Assembly: GCF_900109545.1 (NCBI RefSeq)
Contig: NZ_FOAP01000011.1
Location: forward strand, 214,460-278,459
Reading direction: 5' to 3'
Length of the DNA stretch: 64,000 nt
Origin: Stigmatella aurantiaca
GTDB lineage: Bacteria > Myxococcota > Myxococcia > Myxococcales > Myxococcaceae
In this document: one piece after another, positions 1 through 9,004 of the stretch
Position numbering within the stretch: position 1 is the first letter of the stretch
How the letters are laid out: the number at the start of each line of letters is the position of its first letter
The notes under the pieces: generated by a model
Seen by the model: the letters and a program-made list of their open reading frames with translations, nothing else
Told to the model about the DNA's origin: nothing
Databases searched by the model: none
Program-made: the position numbers and the translations under genes

Positions 1-1
1 C

Positions 2-1915
2 ACGCTCGCGGGCAGCGACGAGGTGCTCACCGCCGCCTTCCGCCGCGCGGGCGTGCTGCGCGTGGACAGCATCGCGGACCTCTTCTACATGGCCGAAGTG
101 CTGGCCAAGCAGCCCCGGCCCGAGGGCCGACGGCTCACCATCGTCACCAACGCGGGCGGCCCGGGGGTGCTGGCCACGGATGCGCTCGTCTCCGGCGGGG
201 GCGAGCTGGCCAAGCCCTCGGAGAAGACGCTCTCGGCCCTCAATGGCTTGCTGCCGCCACAGTGGAGCCATGGCAACCCCGTGGACATCCTGGGTGACGC
301 GGATCCCGGGCGGTACGCGAAGGCGCTGGAGGTGGCCGGCGCGGACGAGAACAGCGACGGGCTGCTCGTCATCCTCACCCCGCAGGACATGACGGAGCCC
401 ACGCAGACGGCGGACCGGCTCAAACCCTATGCCCGCCTGGGCAAGCCGGTCCTCGCCAGTTGGATGGGCGGCTCGGAGGTCGCCGCCGGCGAGCGCATCC
501 TCAACGACGCGGGCATCCCCACGTTCGGCTATCCCGACACGGCCGCCCGCATCTTCAATTACATGTGGCGCTACAGCTATTACCTCAGCGCCCTGTACGA
601 GACGCCCACGCTGGCGGAGGAGCCCACGGGCAACGCCCGCGAGCGGGTCCGGGCGCTCATCGACGCCGCGCGGGCGGACGGACGCACGCTGCTCACGGAG
701 TACGAGTCCAAGCAGTTGCTGGCCGCGTATGGCATCCCCTCGGTGGAGACGCGGCTGGCGTCCACGGAGGACGAGGCCGTGGCCCAGGCGGAGGCCCTGG
801 GCTACCCGGTGGTGGTGAAGCTCCACTCGCGCACCATCATGCACAAGACGGACGTGGGCGGCGTGAGGCTGAACCTGGCGAGCGCGGAGCAGGTCCGCGA
901 GGCGTTCTCCGGCATCCAGCGGGCGCTCACCGAGCGAGGCCAGGCGGAGGCCTTCCACGGCGTGACGGTGCAGCCCATGGTCCGGCTGGATGGGTATGAG
1001 CTCATCGTCGGCAGCAGCCTGGATGCGCAGTTCGGCCCCGTGCTGCTCTTCGGGGCGGGCGGCATCCTGGTGGAGGTGTTCCAGGACCGGGCCCTGGGCC
1101 TGCCGCCGCTGAACACCACCCTGGCGCGGCGGTTGATGGAGCGCACGCTCATCTACAAGGCCCTGCAAGGCGTCCGGGGGCGCCCGCCGGTGAACATGGC
1201 CGCGCTGGAGACCCTGCTGGTCCGCTTCAGCAAGCTCGTGGTGGAGCAGCGCCTCCTCAAGGAGGTGGACATCAACCCCCTGCTGGCCTCGGCCGGACAG
1301 CCGGTCGCCCTGGATGCGCGGGTGGTGCTGCACGCGCCCGGGGTGCAGGAGTCCGAGCTGCCCCCGCTGGCCATCCACCCCTACCCCTCCCAGTACGAGG
1401 GACGGCTGCGCACGAAGGACGGCACGGAACTCATCGTCCGGCCCATCCGCCCGGAGGACGAGCCCAAGATGGAGGCCTTCCATCGTGCCCTCTCGGAGCA
1501 GAGCGTCTTCATGCGCTACGCGGGGATGATGCGGCTGGACCAGCGCGTGGCCCACGAGCGGCTGGCGCGCATCTGCTTCATCGACTACGCGCGGGAGATT
1601 GCCCTGCTGGCCATCCACCCCACGCCCGAAGGGGACGAAATCGTCGGCGTGGGCCGGTTGACGCGCCTGCAGGGCACCGGGGATGGGGAGTTCGCCATGC
1701 TCATCAGCGACCGGATGCAGTACCAGGGGCTGGGCTCGGAGATGCTCCAGCGGCTCGTGGACATTGGCCGCGAGTGGGGGCTGGAGCGCATCGTCGCGGA
1801 CATCCTGTCGCGCAACCGCCCCATGCAGCGCGTCTGCAAGAAGCTGGGCTTCGACATCATCGCGGACCCGGACCCCACGGAGGAGATGGTCCGGGCCGTG
1901 AAAGTCCTGATTTGA
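2..1915 (+). CDS. Acyl-CoA synthetase (NDP-forming) fused to GNAT acetyltransferase, 5' partial
   Basis: The reading frame is open to the left edge, so the N-terminal CoA-binding domain lies outside the window; about 637 codons are visible. The visible order is a succinyl-CoA-ligase-like flavodoxin domain (roughly residues 1-190), an ATP-grasp domain (about 220-445, with VVVKLHS and the glycine-rich [11 protein letters not shown]), and a GNAT domain (about 460-625, with the acetyl-CoA loop [10 protein letters not shown] and [13 protein letters not shown]). Full-length relatives of about 900 residues include Pat-type protein lysine acetyltransferases that inactivate acyl-CoA synthetases, whose synthetase half often serves as a ligand sensor. 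Whether this copy still makes acyl-CoA depends on the active-site His loop, which I did not locate. It acts in the cytoplasm. No operon partner is visible; the next gene starts 73 bases downstream. Confidence 0.88.
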   Translation, partial: TLAGSDEVLTAAFRRAGVLRVDSIADLFYMAEVLAKQPRPEGRRLTIVTNAGGPGVLATDALVSGGGELAKPSEKTLSALNGLLPPQWSHGNPVDILGDADPGRYAKALEVAGADENSDGLLVILTPQDMTEPTQTADRLKPYARLGKPVLASWMGGSEVAAGERILNDAGIPTFGYPDTAARIFNYMWRYSYYLSALYETPTLAEEPTGNARERVRALIDAARADGRTLLTEYESKQLLAAYGIPSVETRLASTEDEAVAQAEALGYPVVVKLHSRTIMHKTDVGGVRLNLASAEQVREAFSGIQRALTERGQAEAFHGVTVQPMVRLDGYELIVGSSLDAQFGPVLLFGAGGILVEVFQDRALGLPPLNTTLARRLMERTLIYKALQGVRGRPPVNMAALETLLVRFSKLVVEQRLLKEVDINPLLASAGQPVALDARVVLHAPGVQESELPPLAIHPYPSQYEGRLRTKDGTELIVRPIRPEDEPKMEAFHRALSEQSVFMRYAGMMRLDQRVAHERLARICFIDYAREIALLAIHPTPEGDEIVGVGRLTRLQGTGDGEFAMLISDRMQYQGLGSEMLQRLVDIGREWGLERIVADILSRNRPMQRVCKKLGFDIIADPDPTEEMVRAVKVLI

Positions 1916-1988
1916 TGCGCGGTTGAATACGCGGGGGCCGCTGGCGTCTGCCCCCTCACCCTTCTGCTTTTTCCCCGGAGTTCCTCGG

Positions 1989-2321
1989 ATGCGTTCCCTC
2001 GTGATGGCCCTCCCCGTAGCGCTCTGCTTCCTCGCTCCGCCCAGCCACGCAGCCTCGCTCCGGTGTGGCACCCACATCGTCTCGGACGGCGCGTCCCGGG
2101 AAGAAGTGCTGGCGCGGTGCGGTGAACCGGCCTCCAAGGACACCCGCAACGTGGCCCAGGAGACCAAGACCCGGACCGGCAAGGACGAATCCACCAAGGA
2201 GGTCGTCTACAAGACCTACGAGGACTGGACGTACAACTTCGGCACCAACCGGCTGATGCAGGTGGTGACGTTCGAGGACGGCAAGCTCGTGCAGGTCCAG
2301 AGCACCCGCCACGGTTACTGA
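1989..2321 (+). CDS. Secreted DUF2845-type protein
   Basis: A 110-residue protein starting with a clear signal peptide (RS, then a hydrophobic run ending in SHA-A). I chose the ATG at 1989 over the longer frame from 1923 because it puts the signal peptide at the N-terminus. The mature part has the pattern RCGTHIV-x-GASREEVLARCGEP, typical of DUF2845, followed by a charged stretch and a C-terminal beta-rich part (DWTYNFGTNRLMQVVTFEDG). Proteins of this family are small periplasmic or outer-membrane-associated proteins of unknown function, sometimes compared to the SmpA/BamE fold. It stands alone and faces the convergent HIT gene 17 bases away. Confidence 0.8.
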   Translation: MRSLVMALPVALCFLAPPSHAASLRCGTHIVSDGASREEVLARCGEPASKDTRNVAQETKTRTGKDESTKEVVYKTYEDWTYNFGTNRLMQVVTFEDGKLVQVQSTRHGY

Positions 2322-2338
2322 GAAGGGCCGCGCCCGCG

Positions 2339-2746
2339 CTACCGGCCCAGCAGGTAGTTGCCCTTGGCCGGAATGACGTGCCGCACGCCACCGCGCGGAT
2401 CCTCCATGTCCCCCCGGTACCGGGGAATGACGTGCACGTGCAGATGGAACACCGTCTGCCCGGCCGCCTCCCCCACGTTGAACCCCACGTTGTACCCGTC
2501 CGGCTGGTGACTCCCGTCCAGCTCACGCCGGACCTCATCCACGAGCGCGAAGAGCGCCCGCTGCTCCTCGGGCGTTGCCTCGAACCAGGTGGCCACCAGC
2601 CGGTGGGGAATGACCAGCGTGTGCCCTGGGCTCACCGGATGGGTATCCCGGAGCGCGAAGGCAAGGGCGTTGGAGGCCACCCACCGCTCGCGGGGAACCT
2701 GCAGGAAGGAGGACAACAGGACAGACCTCGTGGACAGGCGGGTCAA
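2339..2746 (-). CDS. HIT family nucleotide hydrolase/transferase
   Basis: A 135-residue histidine-triad protein. The signature HLHVHVIPR (about residues 101-109) supplies the catalytic histidine triad, and the upstream VSPGHTLVIPHR and NVGFNVGEAAGQT segments are standard for the family. HIT proteins hydrolyse nucleoside phosphoramidates, dinucleoside polyphosphates or AMP-lysine type substrates in the cytoplasm; the exact substrate cannot be read here. The usual N-terminal CxxC zinc motif is replaced by SSFL, so this copy lacks that zinc site. The start is taken as TTG at 2746, which overlaps the gpsA stop (TTGA), indicating translational coupling downstream of gpsA. Confidence 0.88.
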   Translation of the reverse strand: MTRLSTRSVLLSSFLQVPRERWVASNALAFALRDTHPVSPGHTLVIPHRLVATWFEATPEEQRALFALVDEVRRELDGSHQPDGYNVGFNVGEAAGQTVFHLHVHVIPRYRGDMEDPRGGVRHVIPAKGNYLLGR

Positions 2747-3753
2747 GGCCCGCTCGGAAGCTCCCGGAATTGCCGGTCAATGACCTCCGTCATCGCTGCC
2801 CGGGCGCTCTTCTGGTGGTACGTGACGAGGTATACCTGATGGCAAATGGGAAGCTCCACCCCGGTGCGCGTCGAGAGCGCATGGGCACTCTGGGCAGTTT
2901 TCACCCCTTCGATCATGGGCTTCTTGATGGAGCGGAAGATGTCCTCCAGCGCGCGGTCCTTGGCCAGCTCGAAGCCCACCTGCCAGCTCCGGGAGAGCTC
3001 CCCCGTACACGTCAACACCAGATCCCCCATGCCGGACAGCCCACTGAGGGTGCGAGGATCCGCCCCCAGGTGCACCGCCAGCCGGGAGATCTCCGCCAAC
3101 CCCAGGGTGATGATGGCCGAGCGCGTGTTGAACCCAAATCCCAGCCCTTCGATCATCCCCACCGCGATGGCGATGACATTCTTCAAGGCCCCCCCTATCT
3201 CGACCCCGATGACATCGGTGTTGGTGTAGGTGCGCAGGGTGGGGGTCTGAAACAGCCGCTGGCAATACCGGGCCAGCGCCTCATCCGTGGCGGCGATCGT
3301 CACCGTCGTGGGCAGTCCCCGGGCCAGCTCCTGGGCAAAGGACGGCCCGGACAAAATCCCAATGAAGGGATGGAAGGACGCGGGCAAGCAGTCCTTCAAC
3401 ATCTGCGTCATGGTGTAGAGCGTCTCGGGCTCGATCGCCTTGGACACCGTGAGGATGGGAACCCCTGACGGAAGAGACGGCAGCGCTGCCCGCATCACGT
3501 TCCGGGTGGCGTGCGAGGGCACAGCGGAGACCACGAGCCCCGCCGACGAGAGTGCTTCCTCCAGACTGAGCGTGGCCCGGATCCGCGGGGACAGCGGGAT
3601 ACCGGCCAAGTAAGCGCTGTTCTCGTGGCGCGTGTTGATGCTGTCCACCACCTGGCCATTGCGGCCCCACAGCCAGACCTGCTCGCAATGCACGGCCAGC
3701 ACATTGGCCAGGGAGGTGCCAAAAGGGCCCGAGCCGAGAACACACACACGCAT
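2743..3753 (-). CDS. gpsA: NAD(P)-dependent glycerol-3-phosphate dehydrogenase
   Basis: GpsA reduces dihydroxyacetone phosphate to sn-glycerol-3-phosphate, the backbone precursor of phospholipids. The 336-residue length is normal. Residues 1-20 carry the Rossmann loop GSGPFGTSLA, then ILSGPSFAQE and the catalytic lysine segment GALKNVIAIAVG; GFGFNTRSAIITLG and GLSGMGDLVLTCTG complete the C-terminal helical domain. The start ATG at 3753 has a GAGGAG ribosome site eight bases upstream. The gene is first in a two-gene unit with the overlapping HIT gene. Nothing unusual is seen. Confidence 0.96.
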   Translation of the reverse strand: MRVCVLGSGPFGTSLANVLAVHCEQVWLWGRNGQVVDSINTRHENSAYLAGIPLSPRIRATLSLEEALSSAGLVVSAVPSHATRNVMRAALPSLPSGVPILTVSKAIEPETLYTMTQMLKDCLPASFHPFIGILSGPSFAQELARGLPTTVTIAATDEALARYCQRLFQTPTLRTYTNTDVIGVEIGGALKNVIAIAVGMIEGLGFGFNTRSAIITLGLAEISRLAVHLGADPRTLSGLSGMGDLVLTCTGELSRSWQVGFELAKDRALEDIFRSIKKPMIEGVKTAQSAHALSTRTGVELPICHQVYLVTYHQKSARAAMTEVIDRQFRELPSGP

Positions 3754-3798
3754 CGGCCATTCTCCTCGGAAGGGGCCCGCTCTGGCCAGGGACAGGGG

Positions 3799-4965
3799 CT
3801 ACTTGGACGGCTGCCTATTCTGGAGGAAGGCCGGTGCCATGGAGAAGGCCTCCTCCGCGGTCTTCGCGAAGCGGGTGACGTGGGCCTTGAGCCAGCGGCG
3901 GCTCTGGATGGGGGAGTCCCCCACGATGGCCACCACGGGGATCCCCGCCTCGGCGGCGTACACCACCTCCATCAGCGAGCCCACGTACTGCCAGTTGGGC
4001 CGCGAGAGGTCCACGATGAGCAGATCCGACGCCTCGATGAACTTCCTCTCGGTCTCGACCAGATACGCGTTGAGCCGCTCCTCCGGGAGATCCAGCTCGT
4101 GGAGCGTCTCCTCCAGGTGCTCATACATCGAGAACAGGGTGGCCTGCGGACAATGGTGCCCCATCAAGGTCCGGGCCTTCTGGACGATGTCCTTGACCTC
4201 GGCGGTGGGCAGCTGCTCGATGGCGTGGGCGTAATAGATGGCGCGGGGGGTGATGCCCGCGTTCCGGAACATCCGGACCGTCTTGATCGAATCGTCCTCC
4301 ATCGGGTGGTGCTGCCAGTTCCAGCGCTCGGCCTTGCCCGTCCTCTCCGCCAGCACCTGGCGGACGAACTGGGAAGAGTATGCCGGCGGGGTGAGCACGT
4401 AGTGCTTGCCGTCCGGGTTGCGGACGTAGATGTAGTTGTCGGCGCCGGCCTCGCGCACCTGACGCAGGTCCTGCAACGCCTCGATGCGCCGGGCCTCACA
4501 CGACAACTGCGTGGCCAGCGCCGAGGCCAGATCCATGTTCACGGGCAGCAGGTGCAAGTGCAGGTGGTCGACACAGCAGGCCTTGAGGCCACAGTCGAGC
4601 GTCGTGCCATGCTCGAACACCACCCAGCCGTCCGAGCCCGGCTGCTTCTCCAACCTCGCCAGAACAGAATCGATGTCTTTCTGAACGTTGGCCGCATTCT
4701 GGGCGTTGAGCGTGGCCACCGAGCTGCGGTGCCGCTTGGACACGAGCATCACGTAGCCTTCGATGATCGAACCCAGCGCCGGCACCACGACATGCTCGTC
4801 CGTGGAATGGACAATCATGTTCGCGGGATGCCGCTGTCCTTCCTTCGAGATTGCCCAACAGAGCCGGCACCCATCGAATTTGCTTCGAATTTCGTTCTGG
4901 GACACGTCACTCAGAATCCCAAACTGATAGCGGCGTTCTCCGGCAGTTCCTGAAGAAAAAGACAA
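3799..4965 (-). CDS. HIT domain fused to nucleoside 2-deoxyribosyltransferase-like domain
   Basis: A 388-residue two-domain protein. The N-terminal half is HIT-like: CRLC near residue 34, GYVMLVSKRHRSS, and the triad HLHLHLLPVN after the CCVD segment. From about residue 245 the fold changes: IYYAHAIEQL opens a second domain whose ETERKFIEASDLLIVDLSR and VGSLMEVVYAAEAGIPVVAI match the nucleoside 2-deoxyribosyltransferase/DUF4406-like Rossmannoid pattern, with the Glu of SLMEVV in the position of the catalytic acid. Such domains cleave N-glycosidic bonds of (deoxy)nucleosides or nucleotides. I start at TTG 4965 because AGGAGG lies six bases before it, whereas GTG 4971 abuts the same site. The fused activities suggest nucleotide turnover, modified-nucleotide clean-up or nucleotide signalling; that is inference. 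Confidence 0.75.
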   Translation of the reverse strand: MSFSSGTAGERRYQFGILSDVSQNEIRSKFDGCRLCWAISKEGQRHPANMIVHSTDEHVVVPALGSIIEGYVMLVSKRHRSSVATLNAQNAANVQKDIDSVLARLEKQPGSDGWVVFEHGTTLDCGLKACCVDHLHLHLLPVNMDLASALATQLSCEARRIEALQDLRQVREAGADNYIYVRNPDGKHYVLTPPAYSSQFVRQVLAERTGKAERWNWQHHPMEDDSIKTVRMFRNAGITPRAIYYAHAIEQLPTAEVKDIVQKARTLMGHHCPQATLFSMYEHLEETLHELDLPEERLNAYLVETERKFIEASDLLIVDLSRPNWQYVGSLMEVVYAAEAGIPVVAIVGDSPIQSRRWLKAHVTRFAKTAEEAFSMAPAFLQNRQPSK

Positions 4966-4995
4966 GCCCACCCTCCTGTTTTTTCGGGGGTTTCC

Positions 4996-5023
4996 GTTAT
5001 TCAGGTCAGGCGAACCCTGTCAA
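4996..5023 (-). promoter_or_regulatory. Candidate sigma-70-type promoter for the HIT fusion gene
   Basis: On the minus strand a perfect TTGACA (-35, plus positions 5018-5023) is followed 16 bases later by AATAAC (-10, 4996-5001). It lies 30 bases upstream of the TTG start with a strong ribosome site between. The -10 match is only moderate, so transcription start mapping would be needed to be sure. Confidence 0.4.
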
Positions 5024-5091
5024 GCCATCGGTTCAAAGGGAGACTCTTTTTATCTGCCGCACTGTGACAAAGATTGATCTGACCCAATGCG

Positions 5092-5880
5092 TTACGCCGC
5101 TCTCCAAAAGTAGTAACCGGTCAATGCCCAGGCGGTGGCGCCCACGAAGGAGCGGACCCGGTCCGGGTTGATCTTCCGGGCCATGGCGGCACCGAGGAAG
5201 CTGCCCGACGTGGTGCCCGCCGTCACGAGCACCCCATGCTCCCAGGCAATGGCGTTCGCGCTCACGAAGATGGCGGTCACGAGGCCATTCAGGAGGACGC
5301 CCAGCACGGACTTGAGCGCGTTCGCCTTGTGAATGTTTTTCACTCCCATCAAGGAAAAAAGCGCCAGCATCAGAATTCCCAGCCCCGCGCCGAAATACCC
5401 TCCGTAGATGGAGACGAGGAACTGCAACCCGAACGAGACATTCATCGGCAGCATCCGGTCCTCGGCGCCGGGCCCGCCCCCTCTCAGCTTCGCCAGCAGC
5501 GGCCCTCCGAAGTTGAAGAGCAAGGTGGCCATCAGGAGCATCGCGGGAACCAACGCGCTGAAGGTCTCGCGCGAGCTGTTGAGCAGCAGGACGGCGCCAA
5601 TCGCACCGCCCAGAAGACTTGCGATGCTCAATGACGCAGCAAGCCGTCCCTGCCCTTCCATCTCCCGCCGGTACGCCAGCGCGCTGGCGACATCTCCCGG
5701 CCAGAGCGCAACGGTGCTCGTCGCGTTGGCGCGGATGGGATCCACGCCGGTGGACATCAAGGCTGGGAAGATGAGAAACGTCCCCCCGCCCGCCACTGCC
5801 TTCAAAACGCCCGCCCCGAACGAGGCCAGCAGCAGTATCAAACCCTGGGCGAGTGTCATTGTGTCACGGGCCTCTAGCAT
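5092..5880 (-). CDS. TauE/SafE-type sulfite/anion exporter permease
   Basis: A 262-residue integral membrane protein of the TSUP (TauE/SafE) family. Seven to eight hydrophobic helices are visible. Both family repeats have their marker: [20 protein letters not shown] near the N-terminus and [19 protein letters not shown] in the middle, each with a Gly-rich kink and followed by [11 protein letters not shown] in the second half. Family members move sulfite, sulfoacetate or other organosulfur anions across the inner membrane. ATG 5880 has GGAG eight bases upstream; ATG 5859 is an alternative. The divergent neighbour is a cysteine desulfurase, so a sulfur-related role fits but is inferred. Confidence 0.88.
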   Translation of the reverse strand: MLEARDTMTLAQGLILLLASFGAGVLKAVAGGGTFLIFPALMSTGVDPIRANATSTVALWPGDVASALAYRREMEGQGRLAASLSIASLLGGAIGAVLLLNSSRETFSALVPAMLLMATLLFNFGGPLLAKLRGGGPGAEDRMLPMNVSFGLQFLVSIYGGYFGAGLGILMLALFSLMGVKNIHKANALKSVLGVLLNGLVTAIFVSANAIAWEHGVLVTAGTTSGSFLGAAMARKINPDRVRSFVGATAWALTGYYFWRAA

Positions 5881-5975
5881 CCCGCTTTCTCCGCCAAAAG
5901 CACTTTCTCCGTAAGAACTCTATTGACAGGAGAGAGAAAAAGAATCTTTTTGTGTTTGTATCCGGAAAGGCTCCC

Positions 5976-7301
5976 ATGAAGCGGCCCATCTATCTCGATA
6001 ACCACTCCACCACCCCCGTGGACCCCCGGGTGCTGGAAGCGATGCTTCCTTATCTGAGCGCGGAGTTTGGCAATGCCGCATCGCGCAATCACGCGCATGG
6101 CCTGAAAGCCCATGCGGCGGCCGAGAAAGCGCGCGCGCAGGTAGCGGAGCTGATGGGCGCCTCGAAGCAGGAAATCATTTTCACCTCTGGCGCGACCGAG
6201 TCCAACAACCTGGCCATCAAGGGTGTCGCCGAGGCTTACAAAGCCAAGGGCGACCACATCGTCACCTTGAAGACCGAGCACAAGGCGGTGCTCGAGGCTT
6301 GCAAGCGCCTGGAGAAGCAGCGGACCGAGTACATCGAGGCCTTGAAGCGGCTCCGGATCGCGGAGTTCGGCGGACCGGAGTTCCGTCCCGAAAACCTTGC
6401 CATGCTGACGGCGCGGCATGACTTCGAACGCGACGAGATCTTCCAGCGTTGGTTGACGCTGCCCATGCCCGGCGCCCGGGTGACCTACCTGGGCGTCGAC
6501 GCGGGGGGCCGGGTGGACCTTCAGGAGCTCGAGGCGGCGCTCACCGGGAAGACCCTCCTGGTCAGCGTGATGCTCGCCAACAACGAAATCGGCACCCTCC
6601 AGCCCATCAACAACATCGGGGAGATCTGCCGGCGCAAGGGGGTCCTCTTCCACTGTGACGCGGCGCAAGGGCTGGGGCGCGTTCCCTTTGATGTGGAGGA
6701 AGCCAAGGTGGACCTGGTGTCCCTCTCCTCTCACAAGATGTATGGCCCCAAGGGGGTGGGCGCCCTGTATGTCCGAAGCAATCCCCGCGTCCGGCTCGCG
6801 CCGATGATTGACGGGGGAGACCAGGAGAAGGGGCTGCGCTCGGGTACCCTGAACGTCCCGGCCATCGTGGGCTTCGGGAAGGCAGCGGAGCTCGCCCTGG
6901 CGGAGCGGGAACAGGAGGCGGTCCGCATGCTTGAACTCCGCGAGCGCCTCCGGAACAACCTGTTCTCGCGCCTGGACTTGCTGAAGGTGAACGGCTCGCT
7001 CGAGCATCGCTTGCCGGGCAACATCAACGTCTCCTTTGCCTTCGTGGAGGGCGAGGCGTTGCTGATGTCACTCAAGGACGTCGCGCTCTCCTCGGGCTCG
7101 GCCTGCTCCACCGCTTCCCTGGAGCCCTCCTACGTACTCCGGGCCTGCGGTGTGCCAGATGATCTGGCCCACTCCTCCATCCGCTTCGGGCTGGGCCGCT
7201 TCACCACCGAGGAAGAAATCGACGCCGTGGGCAACCTCGTGGTGGAGTGTGTGCAGCGGCTTCGCCACATGAGCCCCCGGTATCAAGCCTCCCGCCGCTG
7301 A
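5976..7301 (+). CDS. Cysteine desulfurase (NifS/IscS group I) with internal insertion
   Basis: A PLP enzyme that takes sulfur from L-cysteine as a persulfide for Fe-S clusters, thiolation or cofactors. The start ATG 5976 follows GGAAAGG at 5964-5970; the longer frame upstream is not expected. The 441 residues include [13 protein letters not shown] at the start, TSGATESNN (71-78), His102, HCDAAQG (227-232), the PLP lysine K254 in [10 protein letters not shown], and the catalytic C377 in LSSGSACST. Compared with normal IscS (about 400 residues) there is an extra charged helical segment at about residues 115-166, between the TEHKAVL helix and the ARVTYLGVD strand. No iscU, iscA or iscR lies nearby, so this is a stand-alone copy opposite a TauE permease. 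Confidence 0.92.
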   Translation: MKRPIYLDNHSTTPVDPRVLEAMLPYLSAEFGNAASRNHAHGLKAHAAAEKARAQVAELMGASKQEIIFTSGATESNNLAIKGVAEAYKAKGDHIVTLKTEHKAVLEACKRLEKQRTEYIEALKRLRIAEFGGPEFRPENLAMLTARHDFERDEIFQRWLTLPMPGARVTYLGVDAGGRVDLQELEAALTGKTLLVSVMLANNEIGTLQPINNIGEICRRKGVLFHCDAAQGLGRVPFDVEEAKVDLVSLSSHKMYGPKGVGALYVRSNPRVRLAPMIDGGDQEKGLRSGTLNVPAIVGFGKAAELALAEREQEAVRMLELRERLRNNLFSRLDLLKVNGSLEHRLPGNINVSFAFVEGEALLMSLKDVALSSGSACSTASLEPSYVLRACGVPDDLAHSSIRFGLGRFTTEEEIDAVGNLVVECVQRLRHMSPRYQASRR

Positions 7302-7330
7302 GGCCTGGCCTCCCCCTGAGGAGCAGCCCC

Positions 7331-7993
7331 ATGGAAACGCAGCGAACCGGCGTGCCTCCTCGGCTCGCCTCGTGCGCGCGGATGCCGGAATGGATGCGCC
7401 ACTTCGGCCATCCCACGGGACTGCTGGGGGCCCTGGCCGGTCATCTGATGGCCCTGAAAAACCGCAAGCGGAGCCTGTCTGTGCTCACGCTCGTGGACCC
7501 ACGCCCGGGAGAGCGCATCCTGGAGGTGGGCTTCGGCCCAGGGCTCGACATCCGCCGTGTCAGCCGGGCCGCCGCCTTTGTCGCGGGGGTGGATCCATCT
7601 CCCGTCATGCTGCGGCAAGCGCAGCGCCGCAACGCCAGCGCCATCCGCGCGGGCAAGGTCGAACTTGCCCCCGGTGACGTCCGCTCGCTTCCCTTCGCCG
7701 ATGGCGCCTTCGACAAGGCGTTCTCCATCAACTCGGCGCAGTTCTGGCCCGAGCCCTTCCTGGCCGTCCAGGAGCTGCGCCGGGTCCTGAGGCCTCAGGG
7801 ACAGCTCGTGCTCGCGGTCCAGCCCCGATCGGTGGGCGCCGATGCACGGACCTCCCGGGAGACCGCGGAGGAGCTCGCTGCGCTGCTGGCCGCCAACGCC
7901 TTCGAGGCGGTCACCTCCACGCTCAAGCCCGCCGGACGCGTGCCCATCGCGTGTGCCGTTGCCACGAAGCCGGCCGCTCCAGGGAAAGGCTAG
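7331..7993 (+). CDS. Class I SAM-dependent methyltransferase
   Basis: A 220-residue cytoplasmic methyltransferase of the UbiE/Methyltransf_11 type. Motif I is ILEVGFGPGLDI (about residues 61-72), followed by the acidic loop VAGVDPSP, then the motif II region VRSLPFADGAFDKAFSINS and motif III ELRRVLRPQGQLVLAV. The protein is similar in layout to the other small methyltransferase in this window (at 45.9 kb), including a FxVNSxxFWxEP-like segment, so the two may be paralogues. ATG 7331 has GAGGAG seven bases upstream and the gene follows the cysteine desulfurase stop by 29 bases, so the two are likely cotranscribed. The substrate is not predictable. Confidence 0.85.
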   Translation: METQRTGVPPRLASCARMPEWMRHFGHPTGLLGALAGHLMALKNRKRSLSVLTLVDPRPGERILEVGFGPGLDIRRVSRAAAFVAGVDPSPVMLRQAQRRNASAIRAGKVELAPGDVRSLPFADGAFDKAFSINSAQFWPEPFLAVQELRRVLRPQGQLVLAVQPRSVGADARTSRETAEELAALLAANAFEAVTSTLKPAGRVPIACAVATKPAAPGKG

Positions 7994-8991
7994 CCGCCCC
8001 GGGGAACGGCCTGCGGCACACGGAGCCAGAAGCCGCGGAACTGCTTCTTCGCGGGGTCCTTGAGCCGCTTGCACTCAGTGCCGTCGATCAGGCGCGTTCC
8101 ATCGTCGCTGAGGATGAGGATCTCCTCCTTGTCCTCGAACGTGACGAAGGCCTCGGGGTTGAGCCCGGTGAAGCCGGCGCCCTCTACCCGCGTGGGCTTG
8201 CCGGCCTTCCCGTCCCAGGTGAACAGACGCGAGGTTCCCTCCGAGGAGGAGGGACCCGCGATGAAGAGGTACTGCCCCCGCCACCGGGAGATGGAGCGGA
8301 TGCCCAGCCCCTCCAGGTCCAGCAGCCGTGCCTCGCCCAGGCGGGCGGGGCTCCCCTTCACCATCTCGACAGGATTCAAGAGGGCGATGGTGATGGCCTT
8401 GCCCTCCGGAAGGGGATTCCGGAAGCCAATCAGGAGGGACGTCCCATCCTCCATGGCCGTCATCCCCTCGATGTTGAAGCCTCCCGGCTCTTTCGGTGCG
8501 CGCTGCGCGGCCGAGGCCAACCCGAACCCCTTGAGCTGAGGCGCGGCGAGGAGGTCCTCCAGCAACCGCGTGTAGGGCTTCCCTTCCAGTTGGAGCGACT
8601 TCCCGTCCGGGGAGGCCCGGGTCGCGAAGAAGCGGAAGCGGTTGGGGTCCTGCTTCCCGGAGCTCTTCCGGCCGTGGGAGGTCAACCAGAAGGCGAGCGG
8701 AGGAATGTCCGTGGCGGCCTCGATGTCCGTCTCGGGACTCGGGTTCTTGCCGGACGCAACCCTCAGGGCCTTGGACACATCGGCCGCGTGGAGGGGCCGG
8801 CCTCCCGACCGGCTGTCGTAGACCCGGAGCATGTTGTCCTCATCGTCCCCCACGATGAACGCGTCCTTGCCCAGCACCACGGCCCCGGAGGCATCGCACG
8901 CGCCCTCGAACGTCAAGGTCTTGCCGGCAGGGGCCGCCTCTCCAGAAGCCGTGGCGAGGGCCGCCGTCACTGTGAACACCGTCAGGAACAT
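7990..8991 (-). CDS. Secreted DUF3616-type protein
   Basis: A 333-residue protein with a signal peptide (MFLTVFTVTAALATASGEA). The sequence is built of repeated short beta-strand segments such as LGKDAFIVGDDEDNMLRVYD, FNIEGMTAMEDGTSLLIGFR and LNPEAFVTFEDKEEILILSDDG, the pattern of DUF3616, which is a propeller-like fold of unknown biochemical role often found in secreted or periplasmic proteins. Its 3' end overlaps that of the convergent methyltransferase by four bases. It lies 13 bases downstream of the M28 peptidase stop on the same strand and is probably cotranscribed with it. Confidence 0.82.
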   Translation of the reverse strand: MFLTVFTVTAALATASGEAAPAGKTLTFEGACDASGAVVLGKDAFIVGDDEDNMLRVYDSRSGGRPLHAADVSKALRVASGKNPSPETDIEAATDIPPLAFWLTSHGRKSSGKQDPNRFRFFATRASPDGKSLQLEGKPYTRLLEDLLAAPQLKGFGLASAAQRAPKEPGGFNIEGMTAMEDGTSLLIGFRNPLPEGKAITIALLNPVEMVKGSPARLGEARLLDLEGLGIRSISRWRGQYLFIAGPSSSEGTSRLFTWDGKAGKPTRVEGAGFTGLNPEAFVTFEDKEEILILSDDGTRLIDGTECKRLKDPAKKQFRGFWLRVPQAVPRGG

Positions 8992-9004
8992 GCGGCCGAG
9001 CGTA

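Noticed and set aside
3511..4953. 480-codon plus-strand frame over gpsA and the HIT fusion
   Set aside because: Antisense to two genes with clear motifs.
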